A DNA stretch of 64,000 nt from Vulcanimicrobiota bacterium (GTDB lineage Bacteria > Vulcanimicrobiota > Vulcanimicrobiia > Vulcanimicrobiales > Vulcanimicrobiaceae), in the NCBI GenBank assembly GCA_027452165.1, contig DAIDGX010000004.1, forward strand, positions 1 through 64,000. Reading direction: 5' to 3'. The position numbers were made by a program, and so were the translations under genes. The notes under the pieces are model-generated. The model was not told where the DNA came from. It saw nothing but the letters and a program-made list of their open reading frames with translations, and made no database searches. Of this stretch, positions 57,475 through 64,000 are shown in pieces; position 1 is the stretch's first letter; each line of letters begins with the position of its first letter.

Positions 57475-57930
57475 TTACTGCAATCGATCGCGGAACATGA
57501 TGCCGTCGATCTTGCCATCCGGGCCGATCGTCAGCTCTTCGAATACCGTGGCGTTGGAGCAGCGCATGCGGTAGATGTAGCCGGTCACGCCTTTGGGGCC
57601 GCCGTCGATGCCCAGATACCCCAACCATTCGACCGAGGTCAGGGCGCCGAGCGATGCGAGCGCCTTCGAGGTGGCCGCGATCTTCGCGGGGGTGAGCTTT
57701 GCTTGCGTGACGGCAGCGTAGTGCGTCGGATCCACCACGCCCGCTTGCCAGGCAACGAACTCACGTCGCGCCATCAACGTGATCGCGGGATTCTCCGGCG
57801 GCGGGGTGGGCGTGGAAACAGGGGTGGGGGTCGATGCGGCGTGACCGCGCGCATACGCGGCCGCCGGAACGACGAGCAGCGCAGCAGCAACGACGCTCGC
57901 GGCGAGGCTAGTACCGAATGAACGAGACAA
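57475..57930 (-). CDS. Hypothetical secreted protein
   Basis: A 151-residue exported protein with signal peptide (TSLAASVVAAALLVVPAAAY), a Thr/Pro-rich linker (STPTPVSTPTPPPENPA) and a small globular domain (LASLGALTSVEWLGYLGIDG, then GYIYRMRCSNATVFEELT). The start is TTG 57930, which overlaps the apt stop by 23 bases and has a GGA upstream. No family motif is recognised. It is probably co-transcribed with apt. Confidence 0.65.
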   Translation of the reverse strand: MSRSFGTSLAASVVAAALLVVPAAAYARGHAASTPTPVSTPTPPPENPAITLMARREFVAWQAGVVDPTHYAAVTQAKLTPAKIAATSKALASLGALTSVEWLGYLGIDGGPKGVTGYIYRMRCSNATVFEELTIGPDGKIDGIMFRDRLQ

Positions 57931-58420
57931 CGTCGGTTCCGCCGAGCGATGCGCGACCGTTCAGTGCCTCGAGCTCGATCAGGAACGCAAAGGCCTCGAT
58001 TGAAGCGCCGAGCCGTTCGAGCAGGCGACGCGTGGCCGCGGCGGTACCGCCCGTTGCAAGCAGGTCGTCGATCACGACGACGCGATCGCCGCCGCCCAGC
58101 GCATCGGCGTGAATCTCGAGTGAGTTCGTGCCGTATTCCAACGCATACGACTCGGAGAGCTTGCTGTACGGCAGTTTACCCGGCTTGCGCACCGGAATGA
58201 AGCCCGCACCGATCGCGTAGGCAAGCGGCGCGCCCAGCATGTAGCCGCGCGCTTCGATGCCCACCACGTAGTCGATGCCGCGACCCTTGAAACGATCGAC
58301 GAAGAGATCGACCGCGGACCTGAAGCCGTCTTTATCCTTGAGCATCGGCGTGATGTCGCGGAACAGAATCCCCGGAATCGGGAAATCCGGAATGGCGCGA
58401 ATTAAACGTTCGGTATCCAC
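57908..58420 (-). CDS. apt: Adenine phosphoribosyltransferase
   Basis: A 170-residue PRTase. The motif VVVIDDLLATGGTAAATRRL is the PRPP-binding site, and FPIPGILFRDITPMLKD plus EARGYMLGAPLAYAIGAG are diagnostic of Apt. It salvages adenine to AMP. I chose GTG 58420 because it gives the usual N-terminus (DTERLIRAIPDFPIPGI); the longer frame to 58579 runs inside the pheA-like gene. There is a 37-base gap between that gene's stop and this GTG. Confidence 0.92.
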   Translation of the reverse strand: MDTERLIRAIPDFPIPGILFRDITPMLKDKDGFRSAVDLFVDRFKGRGIDYVVGIEARGYMLGAPLAYAIGAGFIPVRKPGKLPYSKLSESYALEYGTNSLEIHADALGGGDRVVVIDDLLATGGTAAATRRLLERLGASIEAFAFLIELEALNGRASLGGTDVVSFIRY

Positions 58421-58457
58421 GGGGAACGAGCTTTCGAGGCGCGCCGGGACGAGCCTT

Positions 58458-58997
58458 TCATCCGCGCGTGCGAGCGACCAGCCAGAACCGCGTATAGTTC
58501 GCGGCCACATCTTGCACCGCACGCGCGAGGACGGCTGCGCCGTACAGCTCCGCAGCCGGAAGCGGCCCGATCGCCGCATGCGTCATCTCGCCGGCCGCCG
58601 CCACACGCCGAACGGCGGCCGCCGTATCGTAATAGGGCTCGGCCCTCACCCCGAGCCGGCCGAGAAAGAGGGAGCACTGCGCGAGCGCAACCGGGTGCGA
58701 AAGCACGCGACGCACATCGCTCACCGCTGCGCCGGGTGCGCCGATCAACGCCTGCTCGATACGGTGCAGGCGCTCGGCAACCGGCGCCAGCCGTGCCCGT
58801 GCCAGCGCCTCGCGCGCCGCCGCGATGACACCTACGACCGAGTTCTCGACGGGCAGCACGGCATAGGGCAGCGCGCCGCGCTCCACCGCGGCGCAGAGCG
58901 CCGCGAAGCTGGGGTAGCCGCGCGTGGCGCTTGCGCCGAGCGCTCGCGCCGCCTCTTGCGAAAAGGCACCCGCCACGCCCTGAAAACCGACGATCAC
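58458..58997 (-). CDS. pheA: Prephenate dehydratase, short form without ACT domain
   Basis: A 179-residue PDT domain. IVGFQGVAGAFSQEAARAL, LPVENSVVGVIAAA, VLSHPVALAQCSLFL and ANYTRFWLVA match the prephenate dehydratase signatures; the conserved Thr in NYTRF is present. The ACT domain that binds phenylalanine is absent, so allosteric inhibition by that route is not expected. It converts prephenate to phenylpyruvate. Start GTG 58997 overlaps the stop of the DAHP synthase/chorismate mutase gene (GTGA), coupling the two. Confidence 0.92.
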   Translation of the reverse strand: MIVGFQGVAGAFSQEAARALGASATRGYPSFAALCAAVERGALPYAVLPVENSVVGVIAAAREALARARLAPVAERLHRIEQALIGAPGAAVSDVRRVLSHPVALAQCSLFLGRLGVRAEPYYDTAAAVRRVAAAGEMTHAAIGPLPAAELYGAAVLARAVQDVAANYTRFWLVARTRG

Positions 58998-60139
58998 GCG
59001 ATCGCCCGCACCAGATCCGGCCGCAGCACCCGCGCACCTTCGAGATAGACGTGTTCGATCTCACCTGACGAGCGTCGCGTGCTCACGTGGGCAAGCACGC
59101 GCACCACGCGCGCGAGCGCCCCCGGCACGTCGATCTCGCAGAAGTGCAGCATCGGCACCTCGGTCCATCCCATCTCGCGCACGGCCTGCGCGGGAAACGC
59201 CGCGTGGAGATCCGGCGTCACGCTAAAGAGGAGCGACACCACCTGATCGCGCCGCAACCCGTTGCGCGCAAGCACCTCACGCAGCAGCCGAGCCGTGCCC
59301 TCGAGAATCGCGCGCGGCTCGTCGCCGTTGACCGTGATCGCGCCACGAACGGCACGCATCCGCGGCATTGTAAGCGCCGCGTCCATACGATCGAGATCGT
59401 CCACGATCGTGGCGAAGTCGCGTAGATCGAGCGCTTGCTCGGCATCGCTGCGCGCCAGTTCCGGTTGCGGATGCACCTCGAGCAGAATCCCGTCGGCACC
59501 GACAGCCTTTGCCGCTCGCGCGAGCGGCCGAATCCACCGGCGGACGCCCACGCCATGACTTGGATCGACGATCACCGGCAACGGTGAACGTTCGCGCAGC
59601 ACCGGCACCGCCGAGAGGTCGAGCGTATTGCGCGTGGCGGATTCAAACGTGCGAATGCCGCGCTCGCATAGGATGACCCGCGGGTTTCCTTCCGCGAGCA
59701 CGTACTCGGCGGCGCACAGCAACTCATCGAGCGTAGCGGCCGGACCGCGTTTGAGCAAGATCGGATTGCGCACGCGTCCTGCGGCGCGTAGCAAGGGAAA
59801 GTTCTGCATGTTACGCGCGCCGATCTGGAGGACGTCGATCGATTGCGCCATGCGCTCGACGTCGTGCGGCGCCATCACTTCGCTCACGGTCGGCAGCCCG
59901 CTCGCGCGCCCGGCTTCGGCGAGCAACTCGACGCCTTCCCAACCAAGCCCTTGGAACGAATGCGGGCTCGTGCGCGGCTTGAACGCACCGCCGCGCAACA
60001 GCGCCGCGCCCCGCTCGCGCACGCCGTGCGCAGCTGCGAGCACCTGTTCGCGGCTCTCCACCGCACAGGGCCCCGCGATGATCGTGAACCCACCATCCCC
60101 GATGCATACCTCGCCGATCTCGATTGCCGTTCGGTCCAT
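58994..60139 (-). CDS. DAHP synthase fused to an AroH-type chorismate mutase
   Basis: A 381-residue fusion. Residues 1-255 are a type I-beta DAHP synthase: IIAGPCAVESREQVLAAA, GGAFKPRTSPHSFQGLGWEG, ILLKRGPAATLDELL and VIVDPSHGVGVRR. Residues 261-381 are an AroH-class chorismate mutase (MRAVRGAITVNGDEPRAILE, SVTPDLHAAFPAQAVREMGW, HFCEIDVPGALARVVRVL, HVYLEGARVLRPDL), with Arg265, Glu335, Arg347 and Tyr365 at the positions of the Bacillus AroH active site. DAHP synthases are usually fused to AroQ-type mutases, so this partner is unusual. It performs the first shikimate step and the chorismate-to-prephenate step. GGAG seven bases before ATG 60139. Confidence 0.93.
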   Translation of the reverse strand: MDRTAIEIGEVCIGDGGFTIIAGPCAVESREQVLAAAHGVRERGAALLRGGAFKPRTSPHSFQGLGWEGVELLAEAGRASGLPTVSEVMAPHDVERMAQSIDVLQIGARNMQNFPLLRAAGRVRNPILLKRGPAATLDELLCAAEYVLAEGNPRVILCERGIRTFESATRNTLDLSAVPVLRERSPLPVIVDPSHGVGVRRWIRPLARAAKAVGADGILLEVHPQPELARSDAEQALDLRDFATIVDDLDRMDAALTMPRMRAVRGAITVNGDEPRAILEGTARLLREVLARNGLRRDQVVSLLFSVTPDLHAAFPAQAVREMGWTEVPMLHFCEIDVPGALARVVRVLAHVSTRRSSGEIEHVYLEGARVLRPDLVRAIA

Positions 60140-60163
60140 CGCTCAACTCCATCTCAAGAATAT

Positions 60164-60201
60164 GCAAACGAGCCCCCGCCTGTCGGCGGGGGCTCGTTTG
60201 C
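60164..60201 (-). terminator. 17-bp leader hairpin upstream of the DAHP synthase fusion (attenuator)
   Basis: On the minus strand GCAAACGAGCCCCCGCC (60201-60185) and GGCGGGGGCTCGTTTGC (60180-60164) pair perfectly around a GACA loop. It lies 24 bases upstream of the fusion start codon. The T content after the core stem (GTTTGCATATTCTT) is modest. With the aromatic leader peptide upstream it reads as a transcription attenuator. Confidence 0.7.
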
Positions 60202-60227
60202 GAAAACTGCGTCGTCTCTCTCGTCTT

Positions 60228-60311
60228 CTACGCGCGCAAACGGCGTCCGGCCGACCCTTCGGGACGGCTAAAGTACGAATACGTAAACGCTGCGGACGTG
60301 AACGCGATCAT
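60228..60311 (-). CDS. Putative Phe/Tyr attenuator leader peptide (27 residues)
   Basis: A 27-residue frame from ATG 60311 to TAG 60230-60228. Five of its first 14 residues are aromatic: Phe4, Phe9, Tyr11, Tyr13 and Phe14 (FTYSYF at 9-14), then a polar tail ending RRLRA. A strong -35/-10 pair lies directly upstream and the terminator hairpin follows 27 bases after the stop. It would let ribosomes measure charged tRNA-Phe/tRNA-Tyr. There is no Shine-Dalgarno sequence; the predicted transcript starts about six bases upstream, so initiation may be nearly leaderless. Confidence 0.65.
   Translation of the reverse strand: MIAFTSAAFTYSYFSRPEGSAGRRLRA
60244..60266 (-). promoter_or_regulatory. Possible pause hairpin at the end of the aromatic leader cluster
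   Basis: CGTCC (60266-60262) pairs with GGACG (60248-60244), and CGA (60261-60259) with TCG (60254-60252), with a three-base bulge. It starts right after the FTYSYF codons, where an attenuation pause structure would be. The alternative GTCGGC (60255-60250) can pair with GCCGAC (60187-60182), overlapping the 5' arm of the terminator, as a weak antiterminator. Both are hypotheses from pairing by eye. Confidence 0.35.
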
Positions 60312-60323
60312 GATGTGCTGGCA

Positions 60324-60353
60324 ATAACACCACACCGGCTAGGTCGCTGTCAA
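60324..60353 (-). promoter_or_regulatory. Promoter of the aromatic leader/DAHP synthase operon
   Basis: On the minus strand TTGACA (60353-60348), 18 bases, TGTTAT (60329-60324). The perfect -35 and a four-of-six -10 make a usable sigma-70 promoter. Transcription would start near 60317, about six bases before the leader ATG. Confidence 0.55.
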
Positions 60354-60451
60354 GCCTTCCGACTTGCGCGATCCGCGCGAATCGGGGTAAGGTCACGGTA
60401 ATGGTGCTCGTTTGAGGAACTTCGAGGAACGGGCACGACGTTAGGAGAGAT

Positions 60452-60748
60452 ATGAAACAGCGAGTAATGGCGGCCGCGCTCGCGGTGGCGCTGTCGGTCG
60501 GCATGGCCGCGCCGGCGCTGGCCAACGGCGCTGCAAGCGTCCGCAACATCATCATGCTGGGTACCGCAGCCGGCATCCTGATCACCAACTACAACCACAA
60601 ACTTCGCGAAAAGCGCGCCGAGCACAAAGAGGTGACGCGCCGCCAAGAAGCTTATCGCGACTGGTTCTATCACAAGTACGGCTACTATCCGACCTACGAT
60701 CAGTTCAAGCAGTGGTACCTGCAAACGTACGGCATCAACCCTGAATAG
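60452..60748 (+). CDS. Small secreted protein of unknown function
   Basis: A 98-residue exported protein with signal peptide VMAAALAVALSVGMAAPALA ending near AANG. The mature part starts with a hydrophobic stretch (NIIMLGTAAGILITNY), then is basic and aromatic (RRQEAYRDWFYHKYGYYPTY, YLQTYGINPE). TTAGGAGAGAT precedes ATG 60452. No family is recognised. The downstream TonB-like frame overlaps its last codons. Confidence 0.75.
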   Translation: MKQRVMAAALAVALSVGMAAPALANGAASVRNIIMLGTAAGILITNYNHKLREKRAEHKEVTRRQEAYRDWFYHKYGYYPTYDQFKQWYLQTYGINPE

Positions 60749-61619
60749 ACGGCGCTCTACCCGCAACGCCGAGTCATCCGCGCGCGGTTGGCTCGGCGTT
60801 ATCTTCGGCGAAACCTATGCGCGGCGCATCACCGTCGCCCTCGCGTGCTCGATCGCGCTGCACGAGGTTCTCGCCACGTTCATTGCGCCGCTCGCGGCCG
60901 TACCTTCGGCCGAGCACGAGCACCTCACCGAGGTGACGCTCGCACGGATCGAACGCAAACCCACACCGACGCCATCGCCGACCCCGCCGCCGATTCACGC
61001 GCTCGCGCCCGTTCAGGCACGAAGCCTCCCGGCAAAGACGCGCACGATCGTGCCCCGTGCGGCCGGCAAGGCCGCGCAGAAGCAGCCGATCAAGCATCTG
61101 GGGGCCAACCGCCCAAAGCCACCGGTCACCGTGCATACGTCGCCCTCTCCGGCACCCGCGATCCCCACGCCCGGTGAAGGCGCCGGTGCGGGCAAAGGCG
61201 CGGGCGCCGGAAGCCTCGGTAGCGGCACGAACGGCAGCGGTACCGCCGACGCCGGAACCGGTGCGGGCAGCGGCGGCGCGCCGTGCGGCGCAGTGGATTT
61301 CAGCGCGCGCGGGCCCGCCACGTTCAATGCGAAGACCGGATTCTACGAGCGCACCAACGTGACCGCGATCGTCCACTACGCCGACGGCACATCGCAGACC
61401 GTTGCGCTGGATTGGACGTGGCGCTTCAAGAGCGAAGACCTCGATCCGTTCAACCCCAACGCCGACGCGCCGATGTTCTTTCAGTTTCCGCCGCGTTCGC
61501 AACGCGCGAGCGAGCCGCCCGCGGTGCAGTACATCATGCAAAACTCGAAGGCGTACGGCGGCACGCGACTGCGCAGCGACTGTCCGAACATCCCTCCGCC
61601 GCCAAGCGCACATCCCTAA
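60741..61619 (+). CDS. TonB-like proline-rich periplasmic protein (CTG start likely)
   Basis: A 292-residue protein in which a single N-terminal membrane anchor (RRITVALACSIALHEVLATF) is followed by the TonB-like proline-rich spacer (RKPTPTPSPTPPPIHALAPV), a Gly-rich linker and a C-terminal domain (ARGPATFNAKTGFYERTNVT). The frame has a GTG at 60933, but starting there would lose the membrane anchor. Between the anchor and the previous gene no ATG, GTG or TTG is in frame; CTG 60741, which overlaps the previous stop, is the only NTG choice. The anchor plus proline stretch indicates energy-transducer or envelope-spanning use. The C-terminal domain is not the classical TonB fold. Confidence 0.6.
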   Translation: MNRRRSTRNAESSARGWLGVIFGETYARRITVALACSIALHEVLATFIAPLAAVPSAEHEHLTEVTLARIERKPTPTPSPTPPPIHALAPVQARSLPAKTRTIVPRAAGKAAQKQPIKHLGANRPKPPVTVHTSPSPAPAIPTPGEGAGAGKGAGAGSLGSGTNGSGTADAGTGAGSGGAPCGAVDFSARGPATFNAKTGFYERTNVTAIVHYADGTSQTVALDWTWRFKSEDLDPFNPNADAPMFFQFPPRSQRASEPPAVQYIMQNSKAYGGTRLRSDCPNIPPPPSAHP

Positions 61620-61657
61620 AACGCGAAGAGCGGGCATCGCTGCCCGCTCTTCGCGTT
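61620..61657. terminator. Perfect 17-bp hairpin between convergent genes
   Basis: AACGCGAAGAGCGGGCA (61620-61636) and TGCCCGCTCTTCGCGTT (61641-61657) pair perfectly around a four-base loop. On the minus strand TTTT follows (61621-61618), favouring termination of the metalloprotease transcript; on the plus strand there is no T run beyond the stem. It probably insulates both transcripts. Confidence 0.7.
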
Positions 61658-61676
61658 CCGCACCGTGCGTGCGTCG

Positions 61677-64000
61677 CTAGGGTTGGCCCATCGGACGTGC
61701 CATCGGCGACGCGACCATCTCGTGCGCGTTGAGCGCCTGAGCGGCGATGGCCGCAAGCGACTCCAGGTGCGCTCGCGTCACCTCACGCAGTCGTCCGTTT
61801 CGCGCAGCGATCGTCGCATCGTGACGCAGCGCTACGAGGTCCATACGCGCAAGCGCTTGCGCATCGCTCGGCGTCCCCGGTGCCGGCGCGGTGAGCATGG
61901 CGCCGAGGAACCGCGCATAGGTCGTCTGCAGATTGCGACGCACCACACCGTCAGCGCCGGCCTTACCGTCTGCGATGCTGCCGAATATGCTCGCCTGCGA
62001 CCAGTTGAAGAGGTCGTCGAGCGTCATCGTCCTACCGCGTCCGAACGTGTCAGCCATCTCGTCGATACGCTGCAGGCGAAGCGGCGAAAAGAGCTCGTGC
62101 AGCGTCGCGAGTTGCGCCGCACCGACCATCTCGACCACCGGTACGTCATGACGCGGCGTGGGGCTGTACGCCCACGTCGCATCGAGCGTCAGCGAACTCA
62201 TCTCGGAGTACGTGAGCGAGTCGAGGACTGCCGGATTGAAGTGCCACGCAGCATCGGAGAAGAGCCACGAGCTCAAGTCGTTCCATGCACGCAACTCTTG
62301 CCCGCGCGAGACGGGTGTCAGCGGCGCGGCGGATCCCGGTTCACCCTTGACGGCGCGAGAAAGGTATTCGCCGCCGATCGTGTGCGCCGGCATCACCGCG
62401 CAGTTGAGGTACCAGCGCATCGGCATCAGGAACGCACTTCGTGCTTCGTCGTAGGCCATGCCTTGCTCGGGGAAACGACGATTGACCGCATCCATGATGC
62501 CGTGGAACATACGAAGCTCGGTACCGCACCACGCGAGCGGATGATTGGTGAGGTCGAACGTTGCGACGCGCGGATCGATCGAATGACCACTCGCAAATCC
62601 ATCGGCATCCTCATCGCTCGCGAAACGGTATTTCGGGTCGTTCCAGCGCGAGGCCCATTGCGCAAGCGTCGCTTGCGTCTGCGCCGGCGATGCATTTGCC
62701 GGAATATAGCCGTATCCGTAGTTCACCGCATAGTAATCGTACGGTCCGAGCACCAGTTGCACGTAGTCGCCTTGCGGCGTGCCCTTCGGCCACAGGTTGA
62801 TCGGGCTATACTCCATGACCGAGCTCGCCACTCCGTACGCGTTGGTGAATGAGGTGCTCTGCAAATCCTTGGCCGTGTAGGCTTCGGAACCGATGAAATT
62901 GTGCTGCAAGCCGAGATCGTGGCCGGATTCGTGCAGGATCACCGAACGGATGAAACCTTGAGTGAAATTCGCCTCGGCTTGTTTCGAATCGGCGAGCCCG
63001 CGTGCTGGGGCAATTTCGTACTTATAGATCAAACGTCCGCCCACGCCTTCGATCGCATCGAAGTTGACGCCGACGTTGAGCTCTTCACCGGTGCGCGGAT
63101 CGTCCATAATCAGCGCTTCGGCGCCGTACTCGGGACGGCTCGTGTCGATCCAGCGAATCATGTTGTGGGTGATGTCGTCGGGATCCCAATTCGGATCGTT
63201 CGGTTGCTGCTTCACCTCGATTGCATCGAGAATGCCGATCTTCGCAAAGGCTTGATTCCAGGTGAGCAGCGCATCCTTGACCGTCTGACGGTACTCGACC
63301 GGGATGTCGTCGCTCAAGTAGAAGATGATCGGATTCTGCGCGCGCGCCGGCGCTGGCGACGTACGCGGACCAAAGTTCCAGCGCGTGATGTAGTGGACGT
63401 CGCGGCGCAAGATCGCGTCATGCGCGAAATCGAGCAGCGGCTGCGAAAAATAGCCGACCCGCGGATCGTACACGCGCGGTATATATCCGTCCTGCGGAGC
63501 CGCGATGATATTATAGGTCATCTTCACTTCGACGCTGCGTGGATCGGGCGCGTTGTCGATGGTGTCGGGGTTCACCGACATCCACGTCTGATCGACCCGC
63601 AGCACGTCGTTCTTCGGAAACGCTTTCGCGGCCAAGAAAAACGAGCGGTGCGGATCGAGTCCGTACCCATGCATCGGATTCTTCACGGTGTCGCGGAAGC
63701 TCGATGCCAAGTCGGCGACGTCGCCCAAGAACGGATCGGCCGGAATGAGCACGTTCGTGCCGTCCTCGGCGACGATCGGAACCACTGCGACGACCGATGC
63801 CGGAAGCGATTCCTTGACGCCGTGGGCGGCGGCTGCGTTACTTCCCGTCACCGTGTAGGCGTTTGGGTAGCGGATGACGATCGTGCCGTTGACGCGATCG
63901 AAGTGCAGGATGCGCGCGGGCGCGACGTACGGCTCGCCCGGCGCGGGGCCAAAACCGCCGAGTCCCGTAGCGGGAACGGCCGTCTCGATAAAGTCCTTGC
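61677..64000 (-). CDS. Zinc-dependent metalloprotease (DUF5117/DUF4953 type), 5' end outside window
   Basis: The minus-strand frame is open from 61677 to the right edge, about 774 residues, with the start outside. ILHESGHDLGLQHNFIGSEA is the HExxHxxGxxH zinc-binding site of M10/M12-like metallopeptidases, extended by HNF as in the DUF4953 family. Upstream, SVEVKMTYNIIAAPQDGYIP and FYLSDDIPVEYRQTVKDALL are typical of the DUF5117 region. The enzyme is probably exported or surface-bound. The reading from GTG 63851 is inside the gene. Confidence 0.9.
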   Translation of the reverse strand, partial: KDFIETAVPATGLGGFGPAPGEPYVAPARILHFDRVNGTIVIRYPNAYTVTGSNAAAAHGVKESLPASVVAVVPIVAEDGTNVLIPADPFLGDVADLASSFRDTVKNPMHGYGLDPHRSFFLAAKAFPKNDVLRVDQTWMSVNPDTIDNAPDPRSVEVKMTYNIIAAPQDGYIPRVYDPRVGYFSQPLLDFAHDAILRRDVHYITRWNFGPRTSPAPARAQNPIIFYLSDDIPVEYRQTVKDALLTWNQAFAKIGILDAIEVKQQPNDPNWDPDDITHNMIRWIDTSRPEYGAEALIMDDPRTGEELNVGVNFDAIEGVGGRLIYKYEIAPARGLADSKQAEANFTQGFIRSVILHESGHDLGLQHNFIGSEAYTAKDLQSTSFTNAYGVASSVMEYSPINLWPKGTPQGDYVQLVLGPYDYYAVNYGYGYIPANASPAQTQATLAQWASRWNDPKYRFASDEDADGFASGHSIDPRVATFDLTNHPLAWCGTELRMFHGIMDAVNRRFPEQGMAYDEARSAFLMPMRWYLNCAVMPAHTIGGEYLSRAVKGEPGSAAPLTPVSRGQELRAWNDLSSWLFSDAAWHFNPAVLDSLTYSEMSSLTLDATWAYSPTPRHDVPVVEMVGAAQLATLHELFSPLRLQRIDEMADTFGRGRTMTLDDLFNWSQASIFGSIADGKAGADGVVRRNLQTTYARFLGAMLTAPAPGTPSDAQALARMDLVALRHDATIAARNGRLREVTRAHLESLAAIAAQALNAHEMVASPMARPMGQP

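Noticed and set aside
61665-62852. 395-codon plus-strand frame opposite the metalloprotease
   Set aside because: Antisense to HExxH-containing protease; Arg-rich shadow.

Overview
The window looks like a chromosomal segment from a high-GC, Gram-negative-type bacterium. It holds genes for O-antigen-like polysaccharide export, an RND pump, lipoproteins with clear lipoboxes, and a TonB-like proline-rich protein. Together with ordinary housekeeping genes (dnaB, rpsR, rplI, rpsF, ssb, infA, rel, apt, glnA, katG), the mix suggests an uncultured environmental lineage, possibly Eremiobacterota/WPS-2. That placement is an inference from general protein character and no marker was compared. There is no CRISPR array, integrase, transposase, rRNA or prophage.

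Layout. 1-7.6 kb: the end of a surface-polysaccharide cluster (Gfo/Idh/MocA oxidoreductase, epimerase, GT2, GtrA, GHMP sugar kinase, GDP-fucose-synthase-like reductase, Wzt/Wzm-type ABC exporter, O-antigen ligase) followed by tRNA-Thr(CGT). 7.9-13.7 kb: two orphan small genes, then a tightly overlapping minus-strand redox operon (secreted Cys/His protein, SCO1-like, TlpA-like, NrtS-like, thioredoxin-fold/Crp fusion) and an Xre regulator with its membrane partner and a putative operator. 13.7-22.2 kb: gamma-carbonic-anhydrase-like and YbjN-like genes, the rpsR-rplI-lon-dnaB block, and a histidine kinase followed by two output-less response regulators. 22.2-29.0 kb: an S9 peptidase, divergent oxyR/katG with a readable OxyR site and promoter, and glnA. 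29.4-38.4 kb: secreted proteins, a hydrolase, an aspartyl-protease-like protein and an HlyD/ABC exporter whose first ATPase has an apparent frameshift. 38.4-45.6 kb: two paralogous membrane-protein/GntR modules, a zinc-ribbon protein, infA without a conventional start codon, a large membrane protein and a nonsense-interrupted nucleotidyltransferase-like gene. 45.9-50.3 kb: ssb, rpsF and an RND transporter. 50.4-54.5 kb: tandem lipoproteins. 54.5-60.4 kb: TauE-like transporter, rel, apt, pheA and a DAHP synthase-chorismate mutase fusion, the last two preceded by what reads as a Phe/Tyr attenuator. 60.4-64 kb: a small secreted protein, a TonB-like protein and a truncated zinc metalloprotease.

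The strongest leads are: the aromatic-amino-acid attenuator (promoter, 27-residue leader peptide with clustered Phe/Tyr codons, 17-bp terminator hairpin) ahead of the DAHP synthase/AroH-type fusion; the thioredoxin-fold/Crp fusion regulator at the end of the redox operon; the infA gene that seems to start at AUC; and the repeated membrane-protein/GntR modules, each with an inverted repeat lying on its promoter.
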